A DNA stretch of 64,000 bases from Microbacterium murale (GCF_030815955.1 NZ_JAUSXK010000001.1:1-64000), one strand, 5' to 3'; numbered from the stretch's first letter, positions 36,718 to 46,621 are shown. Numbers and translations are program-made. Notes: generated by a model from the sequence alone, not told the origin.

Positions 36718-36763
36718 TGCAAAGATACCTATGCAAAGACTTCTTTGCAAGCTTTTCTTTGCA
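36718..36763. promoter_or_regulatory. Four-half-site operator over the leaderless promoter of the ArsR-type gene
   Basis: TGCAAAG occurs at 36718-36724 and 36732-36738, and its reverse complement CTTTGCA at 36743-36749 and 36757-36763. Both pairs are centred at 36740.5 and the copies on each side are 14 bases apart. On the minus strand TTGCAA (36750-36745) and TATCTT (36727-36722), 17 bases apart, form the promoter within it; transcription would begin at or next to the ATG at 36715. The M3 peptidase gene starts 44 bases away on the other strand and could share control. Confidence 0.8.
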
Positions 36764-36806
36764 TGTCGATCGACCGCGCGCCGCCTGACCCGAATAGGCT
36801 CTTCTC

Positions 36807-38858
36807 ATGACCGATGCAGTGAACCCGCTCCTCACGCCATCCGCTCTCCCGTACGCACTCCCCGACTACGCCGCAATCCGGCCAGAGCACTACCTGCCGG
36901 CGTTTCACGCGGCGTTCGCCGAGCACCTCGCCGAGATCCGGCGCATCACGATGGTGAGGTCGATGCCGACGTTCGAGAACACGATGGTGCCGCTGGAGCA
37001 TGCCGGAGCCATGCTGGAACGCGTCGCACACGCGTTCTACACCGTGAGCTCTGCGGACGCCACCGAAGAGATCCAGGCGATCGATGAAGAGCTCGCTCCC
37101 CTGATGGCCGCGCACGATGACGCCGTCCGCCTCGATGCGCAGCTGTACTGGCGGGTGAAGGTCCTGCACGAGCAGCTCGACGAGCTGGAACTCGACGGCG
37201 AGAGCCGGTACCTGGTTCAGCGGCACTTCCGCGAGATGGCACACGCCGGCGCCGGGCTCGATGACGACGCGAAGTCGCGGCTCACCGCGCTGAACCAGCA
37301 GCTGTCGACTCTGACGACGACGTTCGAGAAGAATCTCCTCGCCGACACCAACGATCTCGCTGTGCTGTTCGACAGCGCCGACGAGTTGGACGGACTTGCC
37401 GACGGCGAGCTTTCAGCGGCCGCGCGTGCGGCGACGGAGCGTGGCCACGACGGCGCCTTCCTGATCTCGCTGCCGCTGTTCACCGGACATCCGTATCTCG
37501 CCTCGCTGACGAACCGCGACAGCCGTCGTCGCGTCATGGAGGCATCCCGCTCTCGTGGTGCGCGCGGCAATGCGAACGACAACCGAGCGGTGCTGACCGA
37601 GATCGCGGCTCTTCGAGCCGAACGCGCCGCGCTCCTCGGGTACCCGTCGCATGCCGCCTACGTGACGGCGGACGAGACCGCCGGCACGCCGGAGGCTGTA
37701 TTCGACCTGCTGCATCGACTCGCCCCTGCCGCGGCATCCAACGCCCGCGCCGAGCAGGAAGCACTTCAGGCGATCGTCGACGAGACCGAGGACGAACCGT
37801 TCGCGCTGGAGGCGCACGACTGGGCGTTCTACACCGAGAAGGTGCGCACTGCGAAGTACGACATCGACACGGCGGCGCTGCGACCCTGGTTCGGGGCAGA
37901 GCGGGTGCTTCAGGACGGCGTCTTCTACGCCGCCACCCAGCTGTACGGTGTGACGTTCACCGAGCGTGCGGATCTGGTCGCCTACCACCCCGATGCCCGT
38001 GTCTTCGAAGTGCACAACGCCAGCGGCAGCGCGCTCGGCCTTTACGTGCTCGACCTGTACACGCGCGACACGAAGCGCGGCGGAGCGTGGATGAACCCGA
38101 TCGTCAGCCAATCCGCACTCCGCGGCACTGCTCCGGTCGTCGTGAACAACCTGAATGTCGCGAAGCCGGGCGACGGGCAGCCGACGCTTCTGACGCTGGA
38201 CGAGGTGACCACGCTGTTCCACGAGTTCGGCCACGCGCTTCACGGCCTGTTCGCGACCGTGAACTATCCGCACTTCGCCGGTACCAACGTGTTCCGCGAC
38301 TTCGTGGAGTTCCCCAGCCAGGTGAACGAGATGTGGATCCTGTGGGCGGAAGTGCTCGACAACTACGCACGCCACTACGAGACCGGTGAGGCGCTGGATT
38401 CAGGCGTCGTAGAGCGCCTGCGTGCGACCGAAGCGTTCAACCAGGGCCACGACACCAGCGAGTACCTGGCCGCCGCGTGGCTGGATCAGGCCTGGCACCG
38501 CGTGGACGTCGAAACGCAGATCGACGAGGTCGCCGCGTTCGAAGCCGAGGCGCTCGCAGAGATCGGACTCGACAACCCTGCCGTGCCGACGCGTTACGCC
38601 TCCACCTATTTCGCGCATGTGTTCTCTGGCGGCTACAGCGCCGGGTACTACTCGTACATCTGGAGCGAGGTGCTCGATGCCGACACCGTCGAGTGGTTCC
38701 GCGACAACGGCGGCCTGACCCGTGAGAACGGCGACCGATTCCGTGCACGCCTGCTGGGCGTCGGCGGATCGAAGGACCCGCTCGCGGCGTACCGCGACTT
38801 CCGCGGCCGCGACGCCGAGATCGCCCCGCTGCTCAAGCGCCGCGGGCTGGGTGGTTGA
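36807..38858 (+). CDS. M3 family oligopeptidase (Dcp/PrlC type)
   Basis: The 683-residue zinc metallopeptidase has the M3 signature FHEFGHALHGL with His472, Glu473 and His476, and the downstream region FVEFPSQVNEMWILW that supplies the third ligand. It has no signal peptide, so it would degrade short peptides in the cytoplasm, such as those brought in by the peptide transporters of this window. TAGGCT (36795-36800) lies 6 bases before ATG 36807, so the message may be leaderless. It overlaps the methyltransferase gene start (TGATG). Confidence 0.94.
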   Translation: MTDAVNPLLTPSALPYALPDYAAIRPEHYLPAFHAAFAEHLAEIRRITMVRSMPTFENTMVPLEHAGAMLERVAHAFYTVSSADATEEIQAIDEELAPLMAAHDDAVRLDAQLYWRVKVLHEQLDELELDGESRYLVQRHFREMAHAGAGLDDDAKSRLTALNQQLSTLTTTFEKNLLADTNDLAVLFDSADELDGLADGELSAAARAATERGHDGAFLISLPLFTGHPYLASLTNRDSRRRVMEASRSRGARGNANDNRAVLTEIAALRAERAALLGYPSHAAYVTADETAGTPEAVFDLLHRLAPAAASNARAEQEALQAIVDETEDEPFALEAHDWAFYTEKVRTAKYDIDTAALRPWFGAERVLQDGVFYAATQLYGVTFTERADLVAYHPDARVFEVHNASGSALGLYVLDLYTRDTKRGGAWMNPIVSQSALRGTAPVVVNNLNVAKPGDGQPTLLTLDEVTTLFHEFGHALHGLFATVNYPHFAGTNVFRDFVEFPSQVNEMWILWAEVLDNYARHYETGEALDSGVVERLRATEAFNQGHDTSEYLAAAWLDQAWHRVDVETQIDEVAAFEAEALAEIGLDNPAVPTRYASTYFAHVFSGGYSAGYYSYIWSEVLDADTVEWFRDNGGLTRENGDRFRARLLGVGGSKDPLAAYRDFRGRDAEIAPLLKRRGLGG

Positions 38859-39496
38859 TGGATGCCGGGCAGCCGGGCGCTTCGGATGCTCAGCAACTGG
38901 AGGACATCCGAAGGGCATTCGATGCGCGAGCTGCCACATACGACGAAAGCAGGATGCATCGTGAGGTCGCCGCAGCAGTTGCCGACTTCGTCGATCTGAC
39001 CGACGTCGACGATGTCCTCGACGTCGCCACGGGCACTGGCCTCATGTTGCGCGCTCTGGCGCGACTCTCCCCCGCGATCGCACTGACTGGCGTCGACGTG
39101 GCCCCCGCGATGCTCGAAGTCGCGCGGAGGCACCTACCCGAAGCGACATTCGTTGAAGCGGATGCTGCCCTCGTCCCTCTTGCCGATGCCTCCACCGACC
39201 TCATCACCTGCGTCACCGCATTGCACGCGATTCCGAACACCGCCGCTGCGCTGGCCGAGTGGCATCGACTGCTCCGGCCTCTCGGACGCGTCGTCTCGGC
39301 GACGTTCGTCGCAGAGGGGCGAAGGGGTCCGCTGCAGAGAAATCACCTATACCCCGCAGATCATCGACCATTCGAAACACGGGAGAGGCTTGCAGAGACG
39401 GTCGCGCGGCACGGCTTCGCCATCACCCGATCGATGCTCTGGTCGGACGAGGTCGATACGCTTCTGATCGCGGAGTGGTTGCCCGCTCCACGATGA
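38858..39496 (+). CDS. SAM-dependent class I methyltransferase
   Basis: The 212-residue protein has motif I VLDVATGTGLMLRAL, an acidic motif II region (LTGVDVAPAMLEVARRH) and VEADAALVPLADASTDLITC as motif III, the pattern of UbiE-like methyltransferases. The substrate is unknown. ATG 38858 shares a base with the stop of the M3 peptidase gene (TGATG), so it is translationally coupled. The 85 bases after it show no terminator hairpin. Confidence 0.85.
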   Translation: MDAGQPGASDAQQLEDIRRAFDARAATYDESRMHREVAAAVADFVDLTDVDDVLDVATGTGLMLRALARLSPAIALTGVDVAPAMLEVARRHLPEATFVEADAALVPLADASTDLITCVTALHAIPNTAAALAEWHRLLRPLGRVVSATFVAEGRRGPLQRNHLYPADHRPFETRERLAETVARHGFAITRSMLWSDEVDTLLIAEWLPAPR

Positions 39497-39581
39497 CGCC
39501 CTCAGGAACGGAGATCTGGAAGCTTCGCATGGCGCCACCCTAGAGCGCACCGCGGACTTCTCGATCTCACGAGGGAGAGCG

Positions 39582-40120
39582 TTACAAGTGCGCCAGCGCC
39601 TTGTACCAGGTCAACTGGTGGTAGCTCTGCTGCAGGTGCTCCCCCAGCCCGGCGAGCGGAAGGATGCGAACGGTGATGAGTTCGCTGTCGTCGAGATCCT
39701 GTGCCGCCACTCGCGCGCATCCGCGGGCGAGGAAGTGGTGGACGTGGTTCGTGTGGTTGCCGAAGTTCGCCCAGGTCGCACCGAGGTCGACGATCTCCTG
39801 AGCCTCATATCCGGTTTCCTCGAGAAGTTCTCTGGCTGCAGCGTCACGCGGCTCCTCGCCCGGCTCCACCGCACCGCCGATCGTCCCCAGGGCGACGATT
39901 CCTGCCCCGTGCCGGTACTCCTCGACCACGATCACCGCCCCATCAAGGTCGACGGCCAGAACGGAGATCCACTCACTCGGCTCGAGCACGTAATACGGCG
40001 AGATCGTCCGACCTGCGGCATCCACGCATTCGTCTGCGCGCAGCCGAATCCAACGATCCGCAAGGATCGTTTCGCTGGAGATCGTCTGCCATGGTGCGGG
40101 GCGGTCGCGACCCACCGCGC

Positions 40121-40124
<4 letters not shown>
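39582..40124 (-). CDS. NUDIX hydrolase (ADP-ribose pyrophosphatase-like)
   Basis: The 180-residue protein carries a complete Nudix box [26 protein letters not shown] with the REUxEE core. Size and the upstream VEEYRHGAG stretch are like ADP-ribose or nucleotide-sugar pyrophosphatases. The substrate is not certain. GTG 40124 overlaps the clpX stop by 4 bases, an unusual operon partner for clpX. Confidence 0.88.
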
Positions 40125-41389
<1,265 letters not shown>

Positions 41390-41449
41390 GCGCGTCCTCC
41401 TTGGGGAGACTGAGAAACTCCTTCGAGCCTAACCTCTCCCTCAGACAGT

Positions 41450-41469
41450 GGGCCGCATTGGCGCGGCCC
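41450..41469 (-). terminator. Hairpin after the aldehyde dehydrogenase genes
   Basis: GGGCCGC (41450-41456) and GCGGCCC (41463-41469) form a 7-base GC stem with a 6-base loop, 18 bases past the end of the deo operon and upstream of clpX. There is no T run. Confidence 0.5.
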
Positions 41470-41487
41470 CGCTCAGATCGTCATGGT

Positions 41488-42339
41488 TCAGATCATGCTC
41501 TTGGGGTGCCACACCGTCTTCGTCTCGGTGAAGGCCGCGATCCGCTCCGGCGAAGCTGTCACGTCGCCGGGCGTGAGCACACGCTTGAGAGTGTCTGCGG
41601 CCGCGATCTGCAGGTCGACCCATTCGAGTGCGTCGGCCCCGGCGAGGTCGAGTGCGTTGACATCGGCGTGCGAGGCGAGCCAGGGTGCGATCTCCGCAGG
41701 TGATCCGGTGAGCACGTTCACGACTCCCCCGGGCACGTCGCTCGTCGCGAGCACCTCGGCGAAACTGATGGCGGAAAGCGGATGCTGCTCACTTGCGATC
41801 ACGACGACGGAATTGCCGGCGACCAGAGCGGGAGCGACCACCGAAACGAGCCCGAGCAATGCCGACTCCTGCGGAGCGATGATGGCGACGACTCCGGTCG
41901 GCTCGGGAACCGAGATGTTGAAGTACGGACCCGAGACGGGGTTTGCATTGCCCGCGACCTGTGCGTACTTGTCGCACCAGCCCGCGTACCAGACCCACAG
42001 GTCGACGGCCTCATCGACCTGCGCTCCGGCGGCTGCGGCCGAGACGCCCTCCTGCGCGATGATCTCGTCGACGAACTGCGCACGACGACCCTCGAGCACC
42101 TCGGCGACACGATAGAGCACCTGGCCGCGGTTGTACGCCGTCGCCCCGGACCAGCCCTTCACGGCCGAACGTGCGGCGACCACGGCATCTCGAGCATCCT
42201 TGCGAGAGCCCTTGGCCGCGTTCGCGAGGAACGCGCCCTTGGCTGAGAGCACCTCGTAGGTGCGCCCCGACTCGCTGCGCGGGAACTTTCCGCCGATGGC
42301 GAGCTTGTACGTCTTCGGAACAGCCAGTCGCTTGCTCAT
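41488..42339 (-). CDS. Aldehyde dehydrogenase-like protein lacking the catalytic cysteine domain
   Basis: The 283-residue protein matches the first part of aldehyde dehydrogenases: WSGATAYNRGQVLYRVAEVLEGRR, PTGVVAIIAPQESALLGLVSVVAPALVAGNSVVV and the nucleotide-binding stretch GGVVNVLTGSPAEIAPWL. It ends near residue 280, before the region holding the catalytic cysteine, and the usual PWNFP is APQES. It is therefore unlikely to be an active enzyme alone. It overlaps the full-length enzyme gene by 4 bases and could be a structural or regulatory partner. No frameshift is visible. Confidence 0.85.
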   Translation of the reverse strand: MSKRLAVPKTYKLAIGGKFPRSESGRTYEVLSAKGAFLANAAKGSRKDARDAVVAARSAVKGWSGATAYNRGQVLYRVAEVLEGRRAQFVDEIIAQEGVSAAAAGAQVDEAVDLWVWYAGWCDKYAQVAGNANPVSGPYFNISVPEPTGVVAIIAPQESALLGLVSVVAPALVAGNSVVVIASEQHPLSAISFAEVLATSDVPGGVVNVLTGSPAEIAPWLASHADVNALDLAGADALEWVDLQIAAADTLKRVLTPGDVTASPERIAAFTETKTVWHPKSMI

Positions 42340-43778
42340 GCCGAAGCTCCCTTCAGGTATGCAGTGAGACCATGTCGGCCGCCCTCGCGGCCGTACCCGG
42401 ATTCCTTGTACCCACCGAACGGGCTGGCGGGGTCGAACCGATTGAAGGTGTTCGCCCAGACGACACCGGCGCGCAGCTGGTCGGCAACGGCGAGGATGCG
42501 CGAGCCCTTGTCGGTCCAGATACCCGCAGACAGACCGTACGGAGTGTTGTTCGCTTTCGCGATCGCCTCAGCGGGGGTGCGGAAGGTCAGCACAGACAGC
42601 ACCGGGCCGAACACCTCATCGCGGGCGATCCGGTGGGATGCCTCTACGCCAGTAAAGATCGTCGGAGCGAACCAGAAGCCCTTCTCGGGGATGACGCAGT
42701 CCGCCGTCCAGCGCTCGGCACCCTCGGCCTCGCCGATGTCACTGAGCTCGCGGATGCGCGAGAGCTGGGCGGCAGAGTTGATCGCGCCGATGTCGGTGTT
42801 CTTGTCGAGCGGATCGCCGAGACGCAGCGTCGACAGGCGCGACTTCAGCCGATCGATGACCTCGTCATGGATCGACTCCTGCACGAGCAGACGGCTGCCG
42901 GCGCAGCACACGTGGCCCTGATTGAAGAAGATGCCGTTGACGATGCCCTCGACGGCCTGATCGATCGGCGCGTCGTCGAACACGATGTTCGCCGCCTTGC
43001 CGCCGAGTTCCAGCGTGACCTTCTTGCCCGTGCCCGCAACGGCGCGGGCGATGTCGCGCCCGACGCCGGTCGAGCCGGTGAAGGCGACCTTGTCGACATC
43101 GGGGTGACGCACCAGCGTCGCTCCGGTGGAGCCGGCCCCGGTCACGATGTTCACCACACCGGCAGGGAGATCGGCCTGCTGCAGGATCTCAGCGAAGATG
43201 AGCGCAGTCAGCGGCGTCGTCTCTGCGGGCTTGAGGACAACGGTGTTACCCGCAGCGAGAGCCGGCGCGATCTTCCACGCGAGCATCAGCAGCGGGAAGT
43301 TCCACGGGATGATCTGACCTGCGACGCCGAGCGCGCGCGGGTTCGCGCCGAGGCCGGCGTGATCGAGTTTGTCGGCCCAGCCCGCGTAGTAGAAGAACCA
43401 GGACGCGACGAGTGGAACGTCGACGTCGCGGCTCTCCTTGATCGGCTTGCCGTTGTCGAGGCTCTCCGCCACCGCGAGCTCGCGGGCGCGCTCCTGCACG
43501 AGGCGGGCGATGCGGAAGAGGTACTTGCCGCGGTCGCGGCCGCTCATCTTCGACCACACCTTGTCGTAGGCGCGGCGCGCAGCGGCGACAGCACGATCGA
43601 TGTCCTCGTCCGAGGCTCCGGCGATCTCGGCGATGTGCGATTCGTCGGCCGGGGAGATGGTCGTGAAGCTCTTGCCCGAGCCGTCGACGAACTCGCCGTC
43701 GATGAACAGGCCGTAGCTGTCGCGCAGGTTCAGGATCGCCTTCGATTCGGGCGCCGGGGCATATTCCAGGAATGACAT
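42336..43778 (-). CDS. NAD(P)-dependent aldehyde dehydrogenase
   Basis: The 480-residue enzyme has the full fold: IIPWNFPLLML, KPAETTPLTAL, FTGSTGVGRDIA, the glutamate in LELGGKAANIV and the catalytic cysteine in NQGHVCCAGSRLLV. In this operon it probably oxidises acetaldehyde released by DeoC to acetate; that role comes from context. It lies 9 bases after deoC and is coupled to the short homologue by a 4-base overlap. Confidence 0.93.
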   Translation of the reverse strand: MSFLEYAPAPESKAILNLRDSYGLFIDGEFVDGSGKSFTTISPADESHIAEIAGASDEDIDRAVAAARRAYDKVWSKMSGRDRGKYLFRIARLVQERARELAVAESLDNGKPIKESRDVDVPLVASWFFYYAGWADKLDHAGLGANPRALGVAGQIIPWNFPLLMLAWKIAPALAAGNTVVLKPAETTPLTALIFAEILQQADLPAGVVNIVTGAGSTGATLVRHPDVDKVAFTGSTGVGRDIARAVAGTGKKVTLELGGKAANIVFDDAPIDQAVEGIVNGIFFNQGHVCCAGSRLLVQESIHDEVIDRLKSRLSTLRLGDPLDKNTDIGAINSAAQLSRIRELSDIGEAEGAERWTADCVIPEKGFWFAPTIFTGVEASHRIARDEVFGPVLSVLTFRTPAEAIAKANNTPYGLSAGIWTDKGSRILAVADQLRAGVVWANTFNRFDPASPFGGYKESGYGREGGRHGLTAYLKGASA

Positions 43779-43787
43779 ATCTGGTCC

Positions 43788-44789
43788 TCAGTCGATCGTG
43801 ACGTAGTCGGGGCCGGAGTAGTGGCCGGTGGTCATCTTCTGACGCTGCAGCAGCACGTCGTTCAGCAGGCTCGAGGCGCCGAAGCGGAACAGGTGCGGCT
43901 GCAGCCATTCCTCCCCCGCTGTCTCCGCCACCGTGACGACGTACTTGATGGCGTCCTTGGACGTGCGGATGCCGCCGGCAGGCTTCACGCCGATCTTCTC
44001 GCCCGTCGCGCGGTACCAGTCGCGCACGGTCTCGAGCATCAGCAGCGTCGTGGGCAGCGTGGCCGCAGGCTGCACCTTGCCGGTCGACGTCTTGATGAAA
44101 TCGCCGCCGGCGAGGATGCCCAGCCAGGACGCGCGCTTGATGTTGTCGTAGGTGTTGAGTTCTCCGGTCTCGAGGATCACCTTGAGCGAGGCGTAGCTGC
44201 CGTCCTCACGACGGCAGGCTTCCTTCACCGCTGAGATCTGGTCGAAGACGAGGCTGTACCGTCCTGACAGGAAGGCACCGCGGTCGATGACCATGTCGAT
44301 CTCGTCCGCGCCGGCAGCGACGGCCTCCGCGGTGTCGGCGAGCTTGATCGCGAGCGAGGAGCGGCCGCTGGGGAAAGCCGTCGCGACGGCGGCAACGGAG
44401 ATCTTGCCGTCATCCGGGTCGCCGTGCAGTGCGCCAAGGGCCTCGACGGCGTAACCGACCATGTCGCCGTAGACGCAGACGGCTGCGACGAGCGGCGTCG
44501 TCGGATCGCCGGCATCCGGAGTCTTCGCCTTGGCAACCAGCGAACGCACCTTCCCTGGGGTGTCCGCACCCTCGAGGGTGGTGAGGTCGATCAGCGAGAT
44601 GATCTTGTCGATCGCCCACGCCTTGGACGTCGTCTTGATCGAACGGGTGCCGAGTCCGGCAGCGCGCTGCTCGAGACCGGTCGCATCCACGCCGGGGAGT
44701 CCGTGCAGGAAGCGACGCAGAGTGGCATCATCGGGCTCTCCGCCCAGCACCTCCACCGCAGAGCGGCGGGTGATTTCTTTGGTCGTCAT
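43788..44789 (-). CDS. deoC: Deoxyribose-phosphate aldolase DeoC
   Basis: DeoC splits 2-deoxyribose 5-phosphate into glyceraldehyde 3-phosphate and acetaldehyde in deoxynucleoside catabolism. The 333-residue protein has the Schiff-base lysine region GDFIKTSTGKVQPAAT and the second lysine in IGVKPAGGIRTSKDAI, plus EIDMVIDRGAFLSG. It is longer than the 220-260-residue forms owing to an N-terminal extension of about 60 residues. Its start overlaps the regulator gene by 4 bases. Confidence 0.95.
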   Translation of the reverse strand: MTTKEITRRSAVEVLGGEPDDATLRRFLHGLPGVDATGLEQRAAGLGTRSIKTTSKAWAIDKIISLIDLTTLEGADTPGKVRSLVAKAKTPDAGDPTTPLVAAVCVYGDMVGYAVEALGALHGDPDDGKISVAAVATAFPSGRSSLAIKLADTAEAVAAGADEIDMVIDRGAFLSGRYSLVFDQISAVKEACRREDGSYASLKVILETGELNTYDNIKRASWLGILAGGDFIKTSTGKVQPAATLPTTLLMLETVRDWYRATGEKIGVKPAGGIRTSKDAIKYVVTVAETAGEEWLQPHLFRFGASSLLNDVLLQRQKMTTGHYSGPDYVTID

Positions 44790-45721
44790 CGTTCCTCCAA
44801 CAATGCTCGGGCTGTGTTCTCATCGGTCACCAGAACGCTGCACAGGCCGCTGGTCACGACTGTACGCGCGATGTCATGCTTCATGGCCCCAGCGGTCACG
44901 AATATCGCCTGCTTCGCTGAGCGCAGGCGATCGAGACTGACGCCGACCGTGCGTGCATCGAGCTGCGAGTCCACGATGTTCCCGTCGGCGTCGATGTAGC
45001 GGCCCAGCACGTCGCCGACGGCGCCGCGACGAGCGAGCTCTTCAACGTCCGCCGGCGTCAGATAGCCGTTCTCGACGTGGGCGGACGACGCATCGGCGGG
45101 GCCAGCAGAGAAGAGATGGGTCTGCGCATCGGCGGCCTGCTCGAGGATGCCGGAGACCGTGCGATCCGCTTCGATCGCCTGCTTCGTCTCGACGCGCTCC
45201 AAAATCGCGGGGCTGGGGAGCAGAGTCGCCTGTCCGCCTGCGCGCTGTGCGATGGTCATGGCGAGAGTCGCCGCGCCTCCGGAGCGTCGGTTCAGGCTCA
45301 CGCCGCCGTTGAGCTGCACGACGGTCACACCGTTCGCCCAGCCATCCGGCAATGCTTCGGCGACGGCCGTGAGCGTGCGGCCCCAGCTCACGCCCAGTGT
45401 GCGGGGAACGGGACGAAGGGCGGTCAGGTGATCTGCCGCCGCCTGCGCGACACGATCCAGCGTGGTGCTCTCGTCATCCGGCATCGGGATGATGATGGCG
45501 CCGGCGAGGTCGAACCGCTCGACGATCTCGCGTTCGAGACCGAGCTTGCGGGCACGGGGATGCACGATCTCGATCCGCACGATGCCTTTCTCGCGAGCCT
45601 GGGTGAGCAGACGGCCGACCTTCCAGCGGGAGACCTTCAGGAGTGCGCCGATCTCGTCCTGCGTCTTCGCCTCGTCGTAGTAGAGCTCGGCGACTCGCAC
45701 GGTGAGCAGATCTTCGTCCAC
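44786..45721 (-). CDS. SorC/DeoR-type sugar-binding transcriptional regulator
   Basis: The 311-residue protein has an N-terminal helix-turn-helix (AKTQDEIGALLKVSRWKVGRLLTQAREKGIV) and a sugar-phosphate-binding domain with LGVSWGRTLTAVAE and VVQLNGGVS, as in the SorC/DeoR(Bacillus) family. It is the first gene of the operon with deoC and the aldehyde dehydrogenases and probably responds to deoxyribose 5-phosphate. GTG 45721 follows a GGGAGG site. A TAGGCT box (45749-45744, minus strand) and inverted repeats at 45754-45817 lie upstream. Confidence 0.9.
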   Translation of the reverse strand: MDEDLLTVRVAELYYDEAKTQDEIGALLKVSRWKVGRLLTQAREKGIVRIEIVHPRARKLGLEREIVERFDLAGAIIIPMPDDESTTLDRVAQAAADHLTALRPVPRTLGVSWGRTLTAVAEALPDGWANGVTVVQLNGGVSLNRRSGGAATLAMTIAQRAGGQATLLPSPAILERVETKQAIEADRTVSGILEQAADAQTHLFSAGPADASSAHVENGYLTPADVEELARRGAVGDVLGRYIDADGNIVDSQLDARTVGVSLDRLRSAKQAIFVTAGAMKHDIARTVVTSGLCSVLVTDENTARALLEER

Positions 45722-45753
45722 GGCATCCTCCCTTCCCTCACCAGCCTACGCGT

Positions 45754-45817
45754 GAGCACACACGCGCGCACTCGCGTGCTCAGATGCGCATCACGCGCGC
45801 ACTGTGCTGCGCATTTG
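45754..45817. promoter_or_regulatory. Inverted repeats upstream of the deoR-like gene: candidate operators
   Basis: GAGCAC (45754-45759) and GTGCTC (45776-45781) form one dyad; CAGATGCGCA (45781-45790) and TGCGCATTTG (45808-45817) form another that pairs at 9 of 10 positions. CACGCGCGCACT occurs in both. They lie just upstream of the TAGGCT -10 candidate, so they could be sites for the SorC-type regulator; they may instead be related to the palindromic element that follows. Confidence 0.4.
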
Positions 45818-45838
45818 CAGACCACGCGAGCGCGCCGC

Positions 45839-45907
45839 GCTCGGAGAAGTGCAGCATTCTCGGACGAACTCGTGGAATCTCTCCGAGGCACGTGCACTTC
45901 TCCGAGC
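45839..45907. repeat. Diverged nested palindromic element, gene-free copy
   Basis: Outer arms GCTCGGAGAAGTGCA (45839-45853) and TGCACTTCTCCGAGC (45893-45907) form a perfect 15-base stem; inner arms CTCGGA (45859-45864) and TCCGAG (45882-45887) repeat the unit found in the outer arms. The design equals that of the elements at 25280 and 26301, with CTCGGA in place of CGCAG and a similar inner loop (on the minus strand GAGATTCCACGAG versus GAAATCCAGGA). No gene accompanies it; it fills the gap between deoR and the clpP2 terminator. Confidence 0.65.
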
Positions 45908-45930
45908 GAACTGCACGCAGAACGCACGAC

Positions 45931-45962
45931 AAAGGGCTGCAGTCCGAAGACGGCAGCCCTTT
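45931..45962 (-). terminator. Terminator of clpP1-clpP2
   Basis: AAAGGGCTGC (45931-45940) pairs with GCAGCCCTTT (45953-45962), a perfect 10-base stem with a 12-base loop, 11 bases past the clpP2 stop. The end of the stem is T-rich on the minus strand. Confidence 0.8.
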
Positions 45963-45973
45963 GAAGTACCGGG

Positions 45974-46621
45974 TTATGAGGAGATGCGCTTGCGCGTCGT
46001 CAGCACCTGATCGACGATGCCGTACTCGAGGGCCTCGGCAGCAGACAGGATGTTGTCGCGGTCGATGTCGCGGTTGACCTGCTCGACCGGCTTTCCGGTG
46101 TGCTTCGCCATGGTCTCCTCGAGCCAGGTGCGCATGCGGAGGATCTCCGCGGCCTGGATCTCGATGTCGGATGCCTGCCCCTGCCCAGCCTCGCCCATGG
46201 CGGGCTGGTGGATCAGAATGCGTGCGTTGGGCAGTGCAAGACGCTTGCCGGGTGCACCAGCAGCCAGCAGTACTGACGCAGCCGAGGCTGCCTGTCCGAG
46301 TACCACGGTCTGAATGTGCGGCGCGACGTACTGCATCGTGTCGTAGATCGCCGTCATCGCGGTGAAGGACCCACCGGGCGAGTTGATGTACATCGTGATG
46401 TCGCGCTCGGCGTCCTGGCTCTCCAGAACCAGCAGCTGAGCCATCACGTCATCGGCCGATGCGTCGTCGACCTGCACGCCCAGGAAGATCACGCGGTCTT
46501 CGAAGAGCTTGTTGTACGGGTCCTGACGCTTGAAACCGTAGGCCGTGCGCTCCTCGAACTGCGGGAGTACGTAGCGGCTGGAAGGCAGGTTGCCTGCGGA
46601 TTGGAAAGTGGGAGTGTACAT
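45974..46621 (-). CDS. clpP2: ATP-dependent Clp protease proteolytic subunit ClpP2
   Basis: This 215-residue serine protease subunit has the catalytic Ser in GQAASAASVLLAAG, the His in IHQPAMG and the Asp region NRDIDRDNILSA. Actinobacteria need two different ClpP rings (ClpP1 and ClpP2) working with ClpX or ClpC1. I use ATG 46621 (MYTPTFQSAGNLPSSRYVLP); the frame is open to 46759 but that stretch covers the end of clpP1. It follows clpP1 by 19 bases. Confidence 0.95.
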   Translation of the reverse strand: MYTPTFQSAGNLPSSRYVLPQFEERTAYGFKRQDPYNKLFEDRVIFLGVQVDDASADDVMAQLLVLESQDAERDITMYINSPGGSFTAMTAIYDTMQYVAPHIQTVVLGQAASAASVLLAAGAPGKRLALPNARILIHQPAMGEAGQGQASDIEIQAAEILRMRTWLEETMAKHTGKPVEQVNRDIDRDNILSAAEALEYGIVDQVLTTRKRISS

